Assembly: GCA_009829735.1 (NCBI GenBank)
Contig: CM020620.1
Coordinates: 1,426,001 to 1,490,000, forward strand
Source of the DNA: Pyropia yezoensis
Lineage: Eukaryota; Rhodophyta; Bangiophyceae; Bangiales; Bangiaceae
DNA length: 64,000 bases
Direction of reading: 5' to 3'
A program made the translations under genes and the position numbers. Positions 1 through 11,334 of this stretch are shown here, piece after piece. How positions within the stretch are numbered: the first letter of the stretch is position 1; every line of letters begins with the position of its first letter. Under the pieces are notes generated by a model. That model had not been told where the DNA came from, ran no database searches, and saw only the letters and a list, made by a program, of their open reading frames with translations.

Positions 1-650
1 GTTGAGTCATGCGTCGCCCCCGGACTGGTGCACGCCATCCAACGAAACTTGTAGTCGGAGTCACATATGGCTTGGACATTGAAGGCGTAGAATCCTTTCC
101 TCGAGTAGTAGTCGGCGACACAGGGCACGTCGGTAGCCAAAGGTTGCTCTTGCTCCACCGCAATTCCGTCGAGGGCGCCGCACACGTTGTCAAACGGCGA
201 GTTGCGACGGCTTTGGAAGCCAGATGCGTACGCCAGCCTACGGGCGGGGTTGTCCAGTTGGAAGTCCAGGTCTAGAGAGGGCGTAGCATTTACTGCATCT
301 ACTACGTCCCACAGAGCACGATAGACCGTACACGGGTGAACGCCGAGGGCCGCGCCGATGTCGATGTAGCTCCCACCGCCTAAGTATCGAAGGGCAGTGG
401 CGGTGCGCACCTCAGGGGGAATACCGCGACGGGGGAGGCGGGGCTTCAGGACTTTGGTGAGCTCATGGAACGCGGGTGCCGGCATGCGCATAGCACGAGC
501 AAACTGCTGGCCATACGTTGCCTCTACGTCGTCAAAAGACACCCGGGGGTTGGGGTGCAACGGTGTAGACAGGACACCTCTCTGGCAGTAGACCGCCCCT
601 GCTACAGAGGCAGCAAAGTGACCAAAGTGAAGGAAGGATGGGGGGTCCAT
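1..650 (-). CDS. PIF/Harbinger (HARBI1-like) DDE transposase, partial, 3' part beyond left edge
   Basis: Reading the minus strand from an ATG at 650 gives an uninterrupted 216-codon frame that runs off the window at base 1. It begins MDPPSFLHFGHFAAS. A helix-turn-helix stretch follows (RYLGGGSYIDIGAALGVHP). Then comes the first catalytic aspartate in GALDGIAVE near residue 161, the family block YYSRKGFYAFNVQAICDSDY, and the second aspartate in GATHDS right at the window edge. These blocks, in this order, are diagnostic of the PIF/Harbinger nuclease (DDE_Tnp_4), which cuts and pastes its own element in the nucleus. The third acidic residue should lie to the left of the window. No stop or frame change is visible, so this copy may be intact. 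A stop lies upstream of the chosen ATG with no other ATG between. The partner Myb/SANT-like gene of such elements is not visible here. Confidence 0.88.
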   Translation of the reverse strand, partial: MDPPSFLHFGHFAASVAGAVYCQRGVLSTPLHPNPRVSFDDVEATYGQQFARAMRMPAPAFHELTKVLKPRLPRRGIPPEVRTATALRYLGGGSYIDIGAALGVHPCTVYRALWDVVDAVNATPSLDLDFQLDNPARRLAYASGFQSRRNSPFDNVCGALDGIAVEQEQPLATDVPCVADYYSRKGFYAFNVQAICDSDYKFRWMACTSPGATHDS

Positions 651-3600
651 GATGGTAATGTGCACATCAAGCACAAGGGAGCAGCTGCGCGTCACACCGG
701 GGGCGCCCGGGTGGTCGAGCACCGCCACGCACACCACACAGCACAGGACACGCCAAACCCCTTTTTTTGGTAGTATTGTGCAGGCGAACTGTCAGCAATG
801 TTTCATATAACTACGTAATTGATGCTGTCCACTGTAACGACCATGCGTGCGTCCTTTCGCAGCCCAGAGGGCGTTATAACGGCGTTAGGTTTATACGAAG
901 CGGAACTGCGAAAGGGCCTCAGTGTGCGTTGACACTCGACAGGGGGTTACCTCCCGCCACCCCCCCCACTATCACTATGGATGACCCATCTCATACCCCC
1001 CCCCCCGGCCCATACCCCGCTGGACGACCGCAGATCCACCACTTCTGCAGCTGCTGCCGTACCCTGCCCCTCGTCCTCGGCTGCCTTCCGGCGGGCGGGC
1101 CCTGTGCTGCCACAGCAGCCGCTTGGCTCGACCCGCACGTGCGACGCGGGGCGAGAGCCTGCCGCCTCCCCTCCCCTGCCCCCCCCACTCCACACCACCC
1201 TTGCTACCTTGCTTATCGTATCAGGGGTTCCACGCGGCAGCACCCCTGGCTGTGTGCTTGACGCGTGTCGCTGCGGTGGCCAACCAGCCGCCGGGCCGGT
1301 CGCCTAGCGGCGTGCCCTCTGGCGCGTATTTTACAGTACAGTAGGCACTCGGGTGGGGGCGGTGGTTGGAGGTTGGCATTTACCAATTGGTACAAATTTC
1401 GATACCATTTGCCGAACGGTATACCCCCTCTACCGAACGGAATTCCGATATATACAGATAACGTATCGGTGTAGCCGTACATTAGATTTACTAATAATTC
1501 TCTTTTTCTCACGGCGAACCATAGCGTGGCCACAGAAGGGCTCTCAACGGAGGAGCTGAGGTCCGAGCGTCACCCGGGGTACAAATAGGACGAATCCCGT
1601 GGCCGCGGTGACGAGGGGAAGAGATCGGCAGACCGTTCACTACGTGTTCCGCCCGACACCAGCACCCCGCGGTTACCTCTGCTGGTGTGTCGGTTCTCAA
1701 CATTGGGCAACAAGCTCCGCATGGTTGACAACTTCAGTCTTAGGTACGCCTTCCTCGTCACTATCGCTAGCCGTCACAGTCTCCTGGTCCTGGGTTTACG
1801 CTGTCTCATTGAAGACTGTAGGCCACCCAGTACTTGGACGCACCTCCGAAGCGGTCGCTTGTGCGCCGAAGACACCTTCCACGTGGACAGAGATGTGGCA
1901 TGTATGGTACAGACAGCGCGGGGGTTGTGGCTGGACAGTACAGTATGCTTGAAGACAGGAGGGCACGCAGCCGTGTGCAGTGGGGTGGTATGCCAGTATT
2001 TTTGTGCCTGGTAAGCTGTGGAACGTCTATGTACATAGATATGAGCCAGTTGGCAGTTGGTGCCTGGTGGAACCAGCCTTCCGCTAAGACAGGAGAAGGG
2101 ATGGGGGCTCTCCAACTCTGGGCTACCAACTTCACTACGTTACCGAATGACATCTATCGACTGGGGAGGAAGAAAAGCTACCGTTTACCGACACCCGGGG
2201 CACCGAACTTTTCCTAATTCGTTTACCGACCGACCGACTTGCCAACCTTAGCCGTGGGCGGGGTGCAGAGGGCAGATTGACGACCTCCACAAGGCCGGCG
2301 AGGCGGGGCAGTGAATGGGCACTGACACTGGCGGAGGAAGCCGCTGTCACCACCGGCCGTTTTCGCAAGTCGAACGAGGGCCCCCACTCTCTGCGGCCCC
2401 GCTTCCGCCGCCATCACTCGTGACTACATACCAGACCGCCGGGGGTGTGGCGGCCAGCCAGCTGGTGGTGCGCCCGGCTGGCGGGACGTCGTCCGCGCTC
2501 TTGCGTCCGCCCCGCACCCCCCCCTTCTCTCAACGCCGGCGGCGGCGACGGCGGCGGCGGCGGCGGCAGCGGCAGCGGCCTGCGGTTGGATAGGTCGGTG
2601 CCCCTTGGCAACGGTCCCCCCCCCCCGCCCCCGCCACCACCGTCCCGACCCCCCAGGCGCCCAACCACAGGCAACCAGCCCGCCCGGTCACCCGCTCAAA
2701 CAACGAGACACCAGAGCACAAGCCGATTCGTTCGAAAGGCGGTGGCAAGGAAGGGGGGGGGCGGGGGGGCGGCGCGGCAGCAGGCGGCGGCATTGATGAC
2801 GTGGAGGGTGGGGTAAGGGGTGCGCGGGTCGCAAACCGTCCGCGCCAGTACCCGCATCGTCCGCCACCGCTGCGTCCGTCAGCTGCCCGCTGGGCCGCCC
2901 CAGCCGCCGGCCGGTCGGCCGCTCAACACTCTGTCTGCGACGGCGCCGCTGCCGCTTGGTGGGGGGGGGGATGGTGTGGGGAGTCAGGCCGGCCCGGGGG
3001 GGTTTGGGTGGGGCGGCCGGAGGGGGGGAGGGGGGCGGGAAGCCGGAGGCGGGTTGCTGGGCTCGGTTGCTGCCCCTCCAACCCGCGCGCGCGCGCGGCC
3101 GCCCGCCCGCCCGCCCCTCGTGGCCACAACTTGTCGTTGTGGGCTTTGAAGGCGGGCCCCGCGGCACTTCCGACCCCCGCCCTGCCCGGGCCGGTGGCAT
3201 AGCCAATCCGTTGGGCGGGTGTGGAACCGCCTGCGCCGGGGACGGGGCGCGTGGGGGGGCTGGCGTGTGAGGAGCGCACGCCTCGCCACGGCGCGGTCCC
3301 TCCGACGCCCTCGGGAAATGGGTGGGGAAGAGCTCCCTACGACTCGCCACGAAGCGCCCTCCCCCCCCCCCCACCGCCGCGCACCCGTCTCGCCACCGCG
3401 CGCGAGCCCGCGCGGGCGGTACCCGCGGTCGCTGCGCACCGCCCAACCCCCCCTCGAGGACGTCTGGGGCGGCGGCCGCGGCGGCGGCGGCAGCGGGGGT
3501 GCCCTTCCGCGGCGGCGGCGGCGGAAGGGCACCCCCGCTGCCGCTGCCGCCGGCCGCCGCCAGTGCGCGTGACGAGCCCTCACCAGCGGGTGCAGACGTC

Positions 3601-3866
3601 GTTGCTGTCCCACCGCGCCATCGACGTGGCCGCCATCCTCGTCCTTCCTCTCCTTCCTGCCGCCGTCCTCCTCTCGCCGCCGCCGCCACCGACCCCGTTT
3701 CCGAGCAACGGCGGCCCCACCTTCGACGGGCAGTGTTCCCGTCGCCGCTCTGCCGCGTGGGTCGCAGGTACCACCCCGCGTCGGCCAAGCCCCGCTTCAC
3801 CGTCGCTGCGCGCTGCGTTGGTCTCCGCTCCCCCACCGAGTCCCCACCTGCGGTGATCCTCCAAAA
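651..3866. other. Low-complexity stretch without a supported gene
   Basis: Up to about 2.3 kb the sequence is of ordinary composition, with short AT-richer patches such as the one around 1440-1500. From about 2.3 kb it becomes dense in GGC/CCG triplets and G or C runs. Several long frames are open on both strands, as expected from GC content alone, but none shows a recognisable domain. The only well-defined structure is the inverted repeat at 3481-3550. The part next to 3867 probably includes the promoter of the downstream frame. Confidence 0.5.
3481..3550. repeat. Hairpin-forming inverted repeat, about 30-base arms, 10-base loop
   Basis: CAGCGGGGGTGCCCTTCCGC at 3491-3510 is followed after ten bases (GGCGGCGGCG) by its exact reverse complement at 3521-3540. 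The flanking ten bases on each side pair with one mismatch, giving arms of about 30 bases. This is far longer than the surrounding GGC triplet background explains, because the GGGGGTGCCCTTCC core is not triplet-like. It could extrude as a cruciform or fold in RNA. It lies about 320 bases upstream of the ATG at 3867. Confidence 0.85.
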
Positions 3867-4971
3867 ATGTCGACCGCGACGGCGGACGTTATGCCCCTCG
3901 TACCCGCGCCGCCGCCGCCCCCCGCCCCTGGTTCTCCCACCGCAACCCTTCGCACCGCCCCCACCAGCGGCTCCCCCACCTCAACCTTCCACGCCACCGC
4001 GACCACCACCACCTCCACCACCACCACCACCACCACCCCCGGTTGCCATGACGCCACTTCCCACAGCGCCACCGTCTCCGTCCCCTCCCCCCCCTCCCCG
4101 CCCGACTTCCCCAACGCTGCCCCTCCCACCGGCACCACCACCGGTGGCGGCGGCGTCGGTGGTAGCCACGCACACCTGTCCCTGGGCGCCCCGCGCTCCT
4201 TCACCTTGACCCGGTCCCCCGCTGTCCTCACCGGCGGCATCCACTGTCCGCCCGCCGCGTCCGTGGGGGCCGTCGTTGTTGGAGGGGGGGGGGTGGGGGT
4301 GGCAGGGGGTGCGGATGGTCTCGTCGGCGCCACCGCCATCGCCGCCCCTGCCGCCACCACTGCAGGCGGAGGGCGCGTGTCGTTTGCCGCGGCGGTCGGG
4401 GCGCTCGAAGGGCTCTTTCACTCGCCGCTGCGCCGGCGGTGGTCGCCGGCCGCCGCCGGGGAAGGGGCGCGTGCGCAGCCGCCGCCCATGCTGCCGCCGC
4501 CGCCACCCCCGCCGCTGTCTCCGCGGGCGTCCGCGTCACCAGCCGCCGCAGCGCTGCCGCCGTCGCCGCCGCCGTCGCCGCCACAAGTGTGGGCCAGCGG
4601 GGCTGCCGCGGCGGTGCCGCCGTTGCCGTCGTTGCCGGCGCTCTCTTCCACCGTGTCGCTGCCGCCTTGGACAGTGCCCCAGCGGGCGGGTGTGCCACCC
4701 GCCAGCGCACCGCTGCCGCCGCCGCCGCCATCGCCGCAGACAGCCGTATCACCGGCCAGCGCGACGCTGCCGCCACCATCGTCGCCGCAGGCAGCCGTGT
4801 GTCCGGCCAGCGCAACGTTGCCGCCGTCACCGCCGCCGTCCCAAGCGCCGTCGCGGGCACCCATGTGGCCGGCAGGCGCGACGCTGCTGCCGTCACCGCT
4901 GCAGTCGCCGCTGCTGCTGCAGGCAGTCCTGTCGCCAGCCGCCGACGGACTGCTACCACGGCCACCGCTGT

Positions 4972-5016
<45 letters not shown>

Positions 5017-5421
5017 ACAGCCGGTGGGGCGGTGCGGACGTAGCATCACTCCCGCCGTCGCCGCCGCCGACGCCGCCGCCGCAGCCGCCGCCGCCACGCC
5101 CACTGCCGCAGCTGTCTGTGCTGGCCGGCTCGGGGCCACCCGCCAGCGCCGCGGTGGCGGCGGCGGCGGCAGCCGTTGCCTTGGCGGCGGCACGCCGCCG
5201 CACCCTGTCGCCGAAGACGCCGCCGAGATCGCCACGGCCGCCGGGCGCGTCGGTGGCGGCAGCGGAGGCGGCGACGGCGGCAGCGGCAGCGGCGGCGGCG
5301 ACGGCGACAGCGGCAGCGGCGGCGCCAGCTGGGCTCAGGCGCTCGGAGTCGCAGGCACGCAACATCACACCGCTCACCAGCCTCCTCTACCCGCTGACCG
5401 CGGCAACGCGCGTGGCGGCCA

Positions 5422-5453
<32 letters not shown>

Positions 5454-6557
5454 TCGTCGTCGACAACGGTCACCCCGTCGCCGCTGCCGGCTATCACCGT
5501 GTCGCCCGCGGCGACCATCCCGTCGCAGCAGCCGCCGCGGTCGCCTGCAACCGGGTCGCCCGGGCCGGCCATCCAGTCGGTGCCGCGGCCTGCGACTGGG
5601 GCACCCACGACGGTTAGCCCGCCGCCCGCAGCGGCCAGCCTGCTGCCTCCGCCGGCTGACACCGTGGTGCCCCTAGCCATCGTGAACGGGCCTGCTCGCC
5701 CCGCTCCCTCCCTCCCCGCCACTGGCGGGCGTGGGTCGCCCCCAAACCCGTCACGTCATGTGCAATTGTCGTCGGCGGCATCTCCCCACGCGCCAGTCTT
5801 CCCCCCCCCCCCCCCCTTCCCTGCCCTCCCCGCTGTCGTCTCCCGTCGCACCTCCATCGCGGTCGACGGCCACCCGCCCCGAGGGTCAGGCAACAACAGC
5901 AAGGCACGCCCGGCGGTCGCCGGCATTCCCACTGGGAATTTCTTCCTCCGCCGCCGCCGCGGCCGGGGGGGGGGGGGGGGGGGGGGGGGCGACGACGACT
6001 CGGCCGAGCGGCAGCGGCTGGTCAAGACGTCAATAGACCTGGTCCGGCCGCTGCCGCCGCCCGCGGCGGGGTGGCGCCGGTTTGGTGGCGGAGACGCCCG
6101 TGCGCCATCGCCGCCGGCGCCGCCCACGGCGGCGTGGCGCCGGTTGGGTGGCGCGGACGCCCGGGCGCCGTCGCCGCCGCCGCTGTCGTCGACGTCACCG
6201 CCTCAACCGCCGGTCATCACGGCAGCCGTCGACGACGGCGGAGGCGCGCGGGGAGAGAAGTACAAGGCGCCGCTGCCGTCACCCCTCACGAGGCCACACA
6301 CCTACACCGCCAGGGAAGACGACGACTTATCACCCGGGTCGCTGATGGCAATGACCGGTTCGCTCGCCGCCACCGCCGCCACTGCCGCCGCCACCGAAGC
6401 GGCGGCCGCGGTGCCGCTGCCGGCACCACGATCCGCGGACGAGCTGGATGCCCGCCCGTCCATCGCCGCCGACGTACTGGCGGGGGGGACACCCACCGCC
6501 GCCACCGTGGTGGAGGCGACGACGGCACCGGTCGTGCCCACCGCAGCTGCCGCCGAA

Positions 6558-6610
<53 letters not shown>

Positions 6611-8552
6611 TGCCAGAGGGCGCCACCCCGACCGCCGCCGCCACCCCGACCGCCGCCGCCACCGCCGCCGCCGCACGGGTGCGGCGGGCGCACCGGCAGC
6701 GTCCCCCCCGTCGGCCCGCGCGGCGGCGGCGGCGGCGGCCGTGGCGGCTGCGGCAGCGGAATCTACCCGCAGCGGGGACGCACGGGTGGTCAAGCGGCGG
6801 CGGCAGACGGGGGCGCTCCCCGCGGCGCCGGTTGATGGTGCCCCGTTGGCGGCGGCGGCAGCAGCAGTCGTAGCCGAGGACGACCTCAGCTCCCCCTCCC
6901 CAGGCGCCACATCGGCGGCCGCTGGCGTGGCCACCTCTGACGGGGCGGCGGCGGTGACGGCGGCGGCCGCGGAGCCGGCGCCGGCGCCGTTGGCCCGCAC
7001 CAGCGGCCGCGGGTGGCCCGCCGCGACGGCGGGGGTGCCGCCCCCCTTTTTCCCGCCCCGCTTCCCGTCTGTTTCCGAGGCATCCACCTCCTCCTGCTCC
7101 CTCCCGTCGGTGGCGTCCCTGTCGCTGGGCACGCTCGCCGCCACCGCCGCGACCGCCGTCGCCGCCGCGGCGGCGGTGGCGGCGGCCACCAAGGGACCGC
7201 CGCCGCCGCCGCCGCGCGCCGCCGCTGCCGCCACCGCTGCGCCGGCCGCCTCCCCGCTCTATCGGCGGTCGCTGTCGACAGCGTCGGTGCGTCTCCTCAC
7301 CGAGTACCCCGAGCCGTCCTTTGCGTGGTCCAAGCCACGCCCGCCGTCCTCGCCGCTGCTGTCGCCGACGCCGACGTCGGCGACGACACCGGCACCGACG
7401 CCGACGCCGGCGACGACACCGGCGCCGACGACAGCGACGAGGCTCCCGTCAACATCACGCACCAGCTTCCGGTGGGGCGCGCGCGCCACTCGCTCGACGT
7501 CGCGGTTCCCGTCCACGACCTCCCTGTCTGGCTGGGGCGCCACCTCTGCCGCCACCCCCCGAAGCGCGTCGGTGGTGTCAGCTGCCCCCGTCGGGGGGGA
7601 AGCACCCCCGGCGGCCGCGCCGCCGCCGCCGCCATCCACGTCGCTGGTGAGCGAGGCGGCGTCGCGGCTGCTGCCGTGGACGAGCCGAGGACGCCGCCGT
7701 CGGGCTGTGGCCGAGGCCACAGCCGCCGCCGCCGCCACCGCCGCCGCCGCCGCCACCGTCACGTCCACCGCCCCCACTTCGGGCACCGCCGACACCGGCA
7801 CCGCCGGCGCCACCGCCCCTGCCGCGGCTGGCACACCTGCCGCCTACGCCCTGTCACGCCGCCGTGCCGCCGCCGCGCGGTCGGCGCCACCCCGTGTCAA
7901 TGACTGCGGCAGCGTCCGCCGGAGCGGCAGCGTCCGCCGCAGCGGCAGCGGCGGCTGGCCCCTCGACGCGTCGCCCGTGTCGTCAGAGCGCGGCGAGTCG
8001 GCCGACGGGCAGCCGCCGCCGCCGCCGCCACCACCACCACTACCACCACCACCATCAGCATCAGTTCCTCCGCCTACGCGGACGCCGGCGGCGGCGGCCG
8101 TCCCTACACCGACGCGGACGTCGGCAGTCCGCTGGCGGGACGCGCCGTCTCCGACGGCCTCCTCGTCGGCGGCCATTCGGGGGAGCGCCGCCGTCACTGA
8201 CGGCCGGTCGGGCCTCCTGTGGCGGTCGGGCCCCGTGGCGGCGTCGCCGCGCGCCGACGCGGCGGCCGCCGCGGGGGGGAGAGGGGGAGCGGCGCGGGGG
8301 GCGGGGAGCAGAGGGGAGGGGAGGAGCGGGCCGCAGGGGAGGGGCGGCGAGGGAAGAAGCGAAGCGGGGAGGGGCGGTTGGGGGGGGAGGGGCGGCCAGC
8401 CGAGGGGGGGGGAGGGGGGGGGGGGGGTGGGCGGCCGCCGTCCGCGGCCGCCTGCGGCTGTTTGTCCGCCGGCTGGAGGGGGGTGCGCCAGAAGGGGGGG
8501 GGGCGGCTGGCCTGTGAGACGTGTGGGCGAAGAGGAGGGGGGGGGTGTGTAG
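3867..8552 (+). CDS. Possible 1561-residue Ala/Pro/Thr-rich disordered protein, unrecognised
   Basis: This is the longest open frame of the left quarter and starts at ATG 3867 in a good context (CCAAAAATGTC). I recognise no enzyme domain. The protein is almost entirely low complexity: proline runs, a Thr run near residue 50 coded by ACC repeats, several Ala runs of ten or more, and a Gly run coded by a long G tract near 5965-5989. Islands of ordinary composition argue that this frame rather than its shadows is used. They include RVSFAAAVGALEGLFHSPL, KTSIDLVRPLPPP, TSVRLL-like blocks and SVRRSGSVRRSGSGGWPLD. Short tandem repeats occur inside, for example WRRFGGGDARAPSPP and WRRLGGADARAPSPP. 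The last 100 residues are Gly/Arg/Glu-rich and look like non-coding G-rich DNA read through, so the true end may be earlier or an intron may intervene. Splicing and function are unknown. A chance frame in GC-rich DNA remains possible. Confidence 0.42.
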
Positions 8553-9216
8553 GAGGGGGAGGAGGAGGGGGAGGAGGAGGCGGGGGCGGGGTGCGCGAGA
8601 CGTGCAAAACGAGGGGTCAGTGGCGGGGGTGGCCTCTTGGCTACCCACCGCCGCCCCCATGTACTGAACATGCAAGCGCTGTCGAGGCACTCTCAACCAA
8701 TTGAGGGTTAGGGCAGGGGGGGGGACCACTGGGCGCCACGCCCCTCGACGCGGAAGCACAGAGAGATAAAAGGAAGGGCAGCGCCGTACCATCCAGCGCG
8801 CGGCCGCCGCGCGGCCACCAAAGACCACTGGCGGTGCGGCGGTAGGGGCCGCTTAGCGCGCCCGCGGCGGCGGCCTCGAGCCCAGCGGCGGCCCCACCTG
8901 GGTCGCCGCCGTGCGGTGGTGGGCGCGGTGGGGGGGGGACGGACAGGGAAGGGCGGGAGAGGAGGGGGGGTGAGAAAACGGCCGGCCGTGCCCCGCTGCC
9001 GTCGACAGTGCGGGGCGGGGGCGGGGGGGGGGAGTGGTGGTGGGGGGGGATGGCGGGTGGGAGGTGGGTGATGGGTGGTGGGGGGGGGTACAGTAGCGCT
9101 GCGCGGCGTCACCAACCGTTCCCTGTTGGTGTACGAGCTGTCGAGCGGTTTCCTCGGGGGAAGAAGAGACCGAGAGCAAGACAACCCACCTCACGCGATC
9201 GACCGAGGGGCATCCC
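8553..9216. other. G-rich intergenic region
   Basis: Long G-rich tracts dominate 8.55-8.7 kb and 8.93-9.09 kb. No frame with a recognisable domain is present. It lies between two plus-strand frames, so it should hold the promoter of the pseudouridine synthase gene. No TATA-like box stands out. Confidence 0.4.
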
Positions 9217-11334
9217 ATGAGGGGCGAGAGGCTGGACCACTACATAAGTACCCATTTCTTGTACGTAGATGCATTGAAAGTGTTTGGCTCAATCTTGTCA
9301 GCCTCGGTGGCACATTGGCACAATCTAAGGAAGTACAACACTCTATACTTTACTGTACAGTGCACTGTACAGTACAGGGGATCCCTGCACCTGCAGGGTG
9401 TGTCCACGAGCCTTGGTGATCTTGGCCCTACACACAGTGTCCCTTCCCTCCCCTTCGACACTCTTGAGAGACCCGTGGAGTGGTCTGCTCCTCGGAGTCC
9501 CCCTCCCTTGCCCCTCCTCCGCCGTCGCCGCGGCAGCGGCCGTCTCCCCGCACTTCCCGCCACCGCCACCGCCACCGCCACCGCCGCCGCCACCGCCGCC
9601 GCCATCGCCACCGCCCCCGCCACCGCCGCCGCCACCGCCACCGTCACCGCCGCCGCCACCGTCTCCTCCCCCGCGGTGGGGGCAGCTCTCATGTGCCTCC
9701 TCCTCTTTGGCGCCCCCGCCGCTGCCTCCCCCCGCGCCGTGGCGGTGGTGCGCCTGCCCGCCGCGACCGCCTGCCGCCGGGGGCCCGCGTCATTGACGGC
9801 GGTGGCGGCCACCGCCGTCGTCCGCCGCCACCACCGCCGCCACTGCCGCCGGCCGCCTGCGGTCGCGGCCCGCCGCGGCGGCGGCGTCGGCGTTGGCGGC
9901 GGCGGCGGCAGCGGCGGTGGGGGGCCCGGCCGGGCGCTCGCCCCCCTTCCGCGCCCGTGGCGGCCGCTCCGTGGGGCGCCCCCGCTGTCACCCGCCACTG
10001 CCCCCGCGGGCGCGTGGCGGATGGCGTCGGCGGCGGCAGGCAACGCCCCCCCCCCTCTGCCAACGGCGGCGGGCGCCGCGGATGGGGCGGTGGCGCCCGC
10101 ACCGTCCGCGGGGGGGGTCTCGCCCGCGGCGGCAGCGGCGGCTGCAGCCGGCGCGCCCCCCTCCGCCTCTGCGCCCCCCCCCCCCCCCCCGAGCATCACG
10201 CCGTATATCGGCCTGGACGTGGCGTCCATGACGCAGCTGGAGCGACAGGAGCTCCGCCTCCGCTCCAAAGCCATCCCCCTCGTCGTTGACAATGACCCCG
10301 TGACGGTGCTCTACGAGGACGACCGGCTGGTGGCGGTGGCCAAGCCCGCCTACGTCAAAGTCCACCCCGCCCACCGGTTTATTGGCGGCACGCTCGTCAA
10401 CCGCCTCATTGGGCACCTGGGCGGTGCCGAGCCGTACGTCCTCCACCGGCTCGACATGCACACCACGGGGGTGGTGCTGTTTGGCAAGGCCAAGGGGGTG
10501 GTCGCGCCGCTCGCCGCCGCCTTTCACGACCGCACCATCCACAAGGAGTACCTCGCGTTGGTGGATGGCGACGCTGCCGCCGTCGCGGCAGACACGGCCG
10601 ACCTCCGCTCGCCCGCCGCGGTGGCTGCCGCCACCGCCGCCCCCGACGCTGCTGCGACCGCCGCCGCCGCCACAGCCGCCTCCGCCCCTGCCGCCTCCGC
10701 CGACGCGGCCACGGCGGCGGCGGCCGTCCCCCGCTTTAGCGTTGACGCGCCCATCTGCCGGGACCCAGACGTGTCGATTGCGCGGCGGGTCAACGCCGCC
10801 GACGCGGCCGACGGCAAGGCCGCCCTCACCCATTTTGCTGTCCTTGCCGTCAACCCCTCCCGCACCGTGTCGCTCGTCCACTGCACGCCTGTCAGCGGGC
10901 GGACGCACCAGCTGCGGGTGCACCTCCGGTCGGTGGGCCTGCCCATTGTGGGGGACGACCTCTACGGCCGTGAGCGCGCGCTGTACGCGTCCATTGACGA
11001 GCTCCGCGCCGCGTCGGCAGTGCCGGAGCGCGCGCAGGTGATTGACGGGGTGGCGGTGCGGGCGGGCCTCAAGCTCCACGCCTGGCGGCTGCACGTGCCC
11101 GCCTCGGTGCTGTCAGGGGGGGGGAAGAGTGGCGGTGGCACCGTCGCCGCCACCGCCACCGTGGCCGGCATCGACGCTGCGGCGGGCGCGAACGCCGCGG
11201 CGGGCTCGGACGCCGTGGCGGCGGCGGGGGTGGTCATCACCGCGCCGCCGCCCGCCGAGATGGTGGCGTGCGCGGCGCACTATGGAGTGGCGATGCCTCG
11301 GGTGGAGGGGGGGGAGGCGGCGGGGGAGAGGTGA
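9217..11334 (+). CDS. RluA-family RNA pseudouridine synthase with long N-terminal extension
   Basis: The enzyme isomerises uridine to pseudouridine in rRNA or tRNA. The catalytic domain starts near residue 330 (YIGLDVASMTQLE). It contains the RluA signature HRLDMHTTGVVLF with the catalytic aspartate at about residue 413, then VSGRTHQLRVHLRSVG near 559 and PIVGDDLYG. The VLYEDDRLVAVAKPA strand precedes them. Roughly 60 residues of Ala-rich sequence are inserted between HKEYLALVDGD and the SIARRVNAAD block, inside the catalytic domain. The frame is open from ATG 9217, but the first 150 residues span palindromic, promoter-like DNA and long Ala/Thr runs. The ATG at 9691 is a credible alternative: it gives MCLLLFGAPAAASPRAVAV, which could be an organelle or secretory leader. 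RNA target and compartment cannot be told. It converges with the giant minus-strand gene, whose stop lies about 430 bases away. Confidence 0.88.
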   Translation: MRGERLDHYISTHFLYVDALKVFGSILSASVAHWHNLRKYNTLYFTVQCTVQYRGSLHLQGVSTSLGDLGPTHSVPSLPFDTLERPVEWSAPRSPPPLPLLRRRRGSGRLPALPATATATATAAATAAAIATAPATAAATATVTAAATVSSPAVGAALMCLLLFGAPAAASPRAVAVVRLPAATACRRGPASLTAVAATAVVRRHHRRHCRRPPAVAARRGGGVGVGGGGGSGGGGPGRALAPLPRPWRPLRGAPPLSPATAPAGAWRMASAAAGNAPPPLPTAAGAADGAVAPAPSAGGVSPAAAAAAAAGAPPSASAPPPPPPSITPYIGLDVASMTQLERQELRLRSKAIPLVVDNDPVTVLYEDDRLVAVAKPAYVKVHPAHRFIGGTLVNRLIGHLGGAEPYVLHRLDMHTTGVVLFGKAKGVVAPLAAAFHDRTIHKEYLALVDGDAAAVAADTADLRSPAAVAAATAAPDAAATAAAATAASAPAASADAATAAAAVPRFSVDAPICRDPDVSIARRVNAADAADGKAALTHFAVLAVNPSRTVSLVHCTPVSGRTHQLRVHLRSVGLPIVGDDLYGRERALYASIDELRAASAVPERAQVIDGVAVRAGLKLHAWRLHVPASVLSGGGKSGGGTVAATATVAGIDAAAGANAAAGSDAVAAAGVVITAPPPAEMVACAAHYGVAMPRVEGGEAAGER
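9351..9374. promoter_or_regulatory. 24-base perfect palindrome
   Basis: The sequence reads TACTGTACAGTG followed by its exact reverse complement CACTGTACAGTA. A second inverted pair, CCCTGCA with TGCAGGG and a two-base gap, follows at 9383-9398. Both lie just upstream of the triplet-rich part of the pseudouridine synthase frame. If translation really begins at 9691, they would sit in the promoter or 5' leader. A dimeric regulator could bind such a site, but nothing in the sequence names one. Confidence 0.5.

Noticed and set aside
2688-3836. Minus-strand frame of 382 codons
   Set aside because: No domain, composition follows GC content, and several competing frames overlap it.
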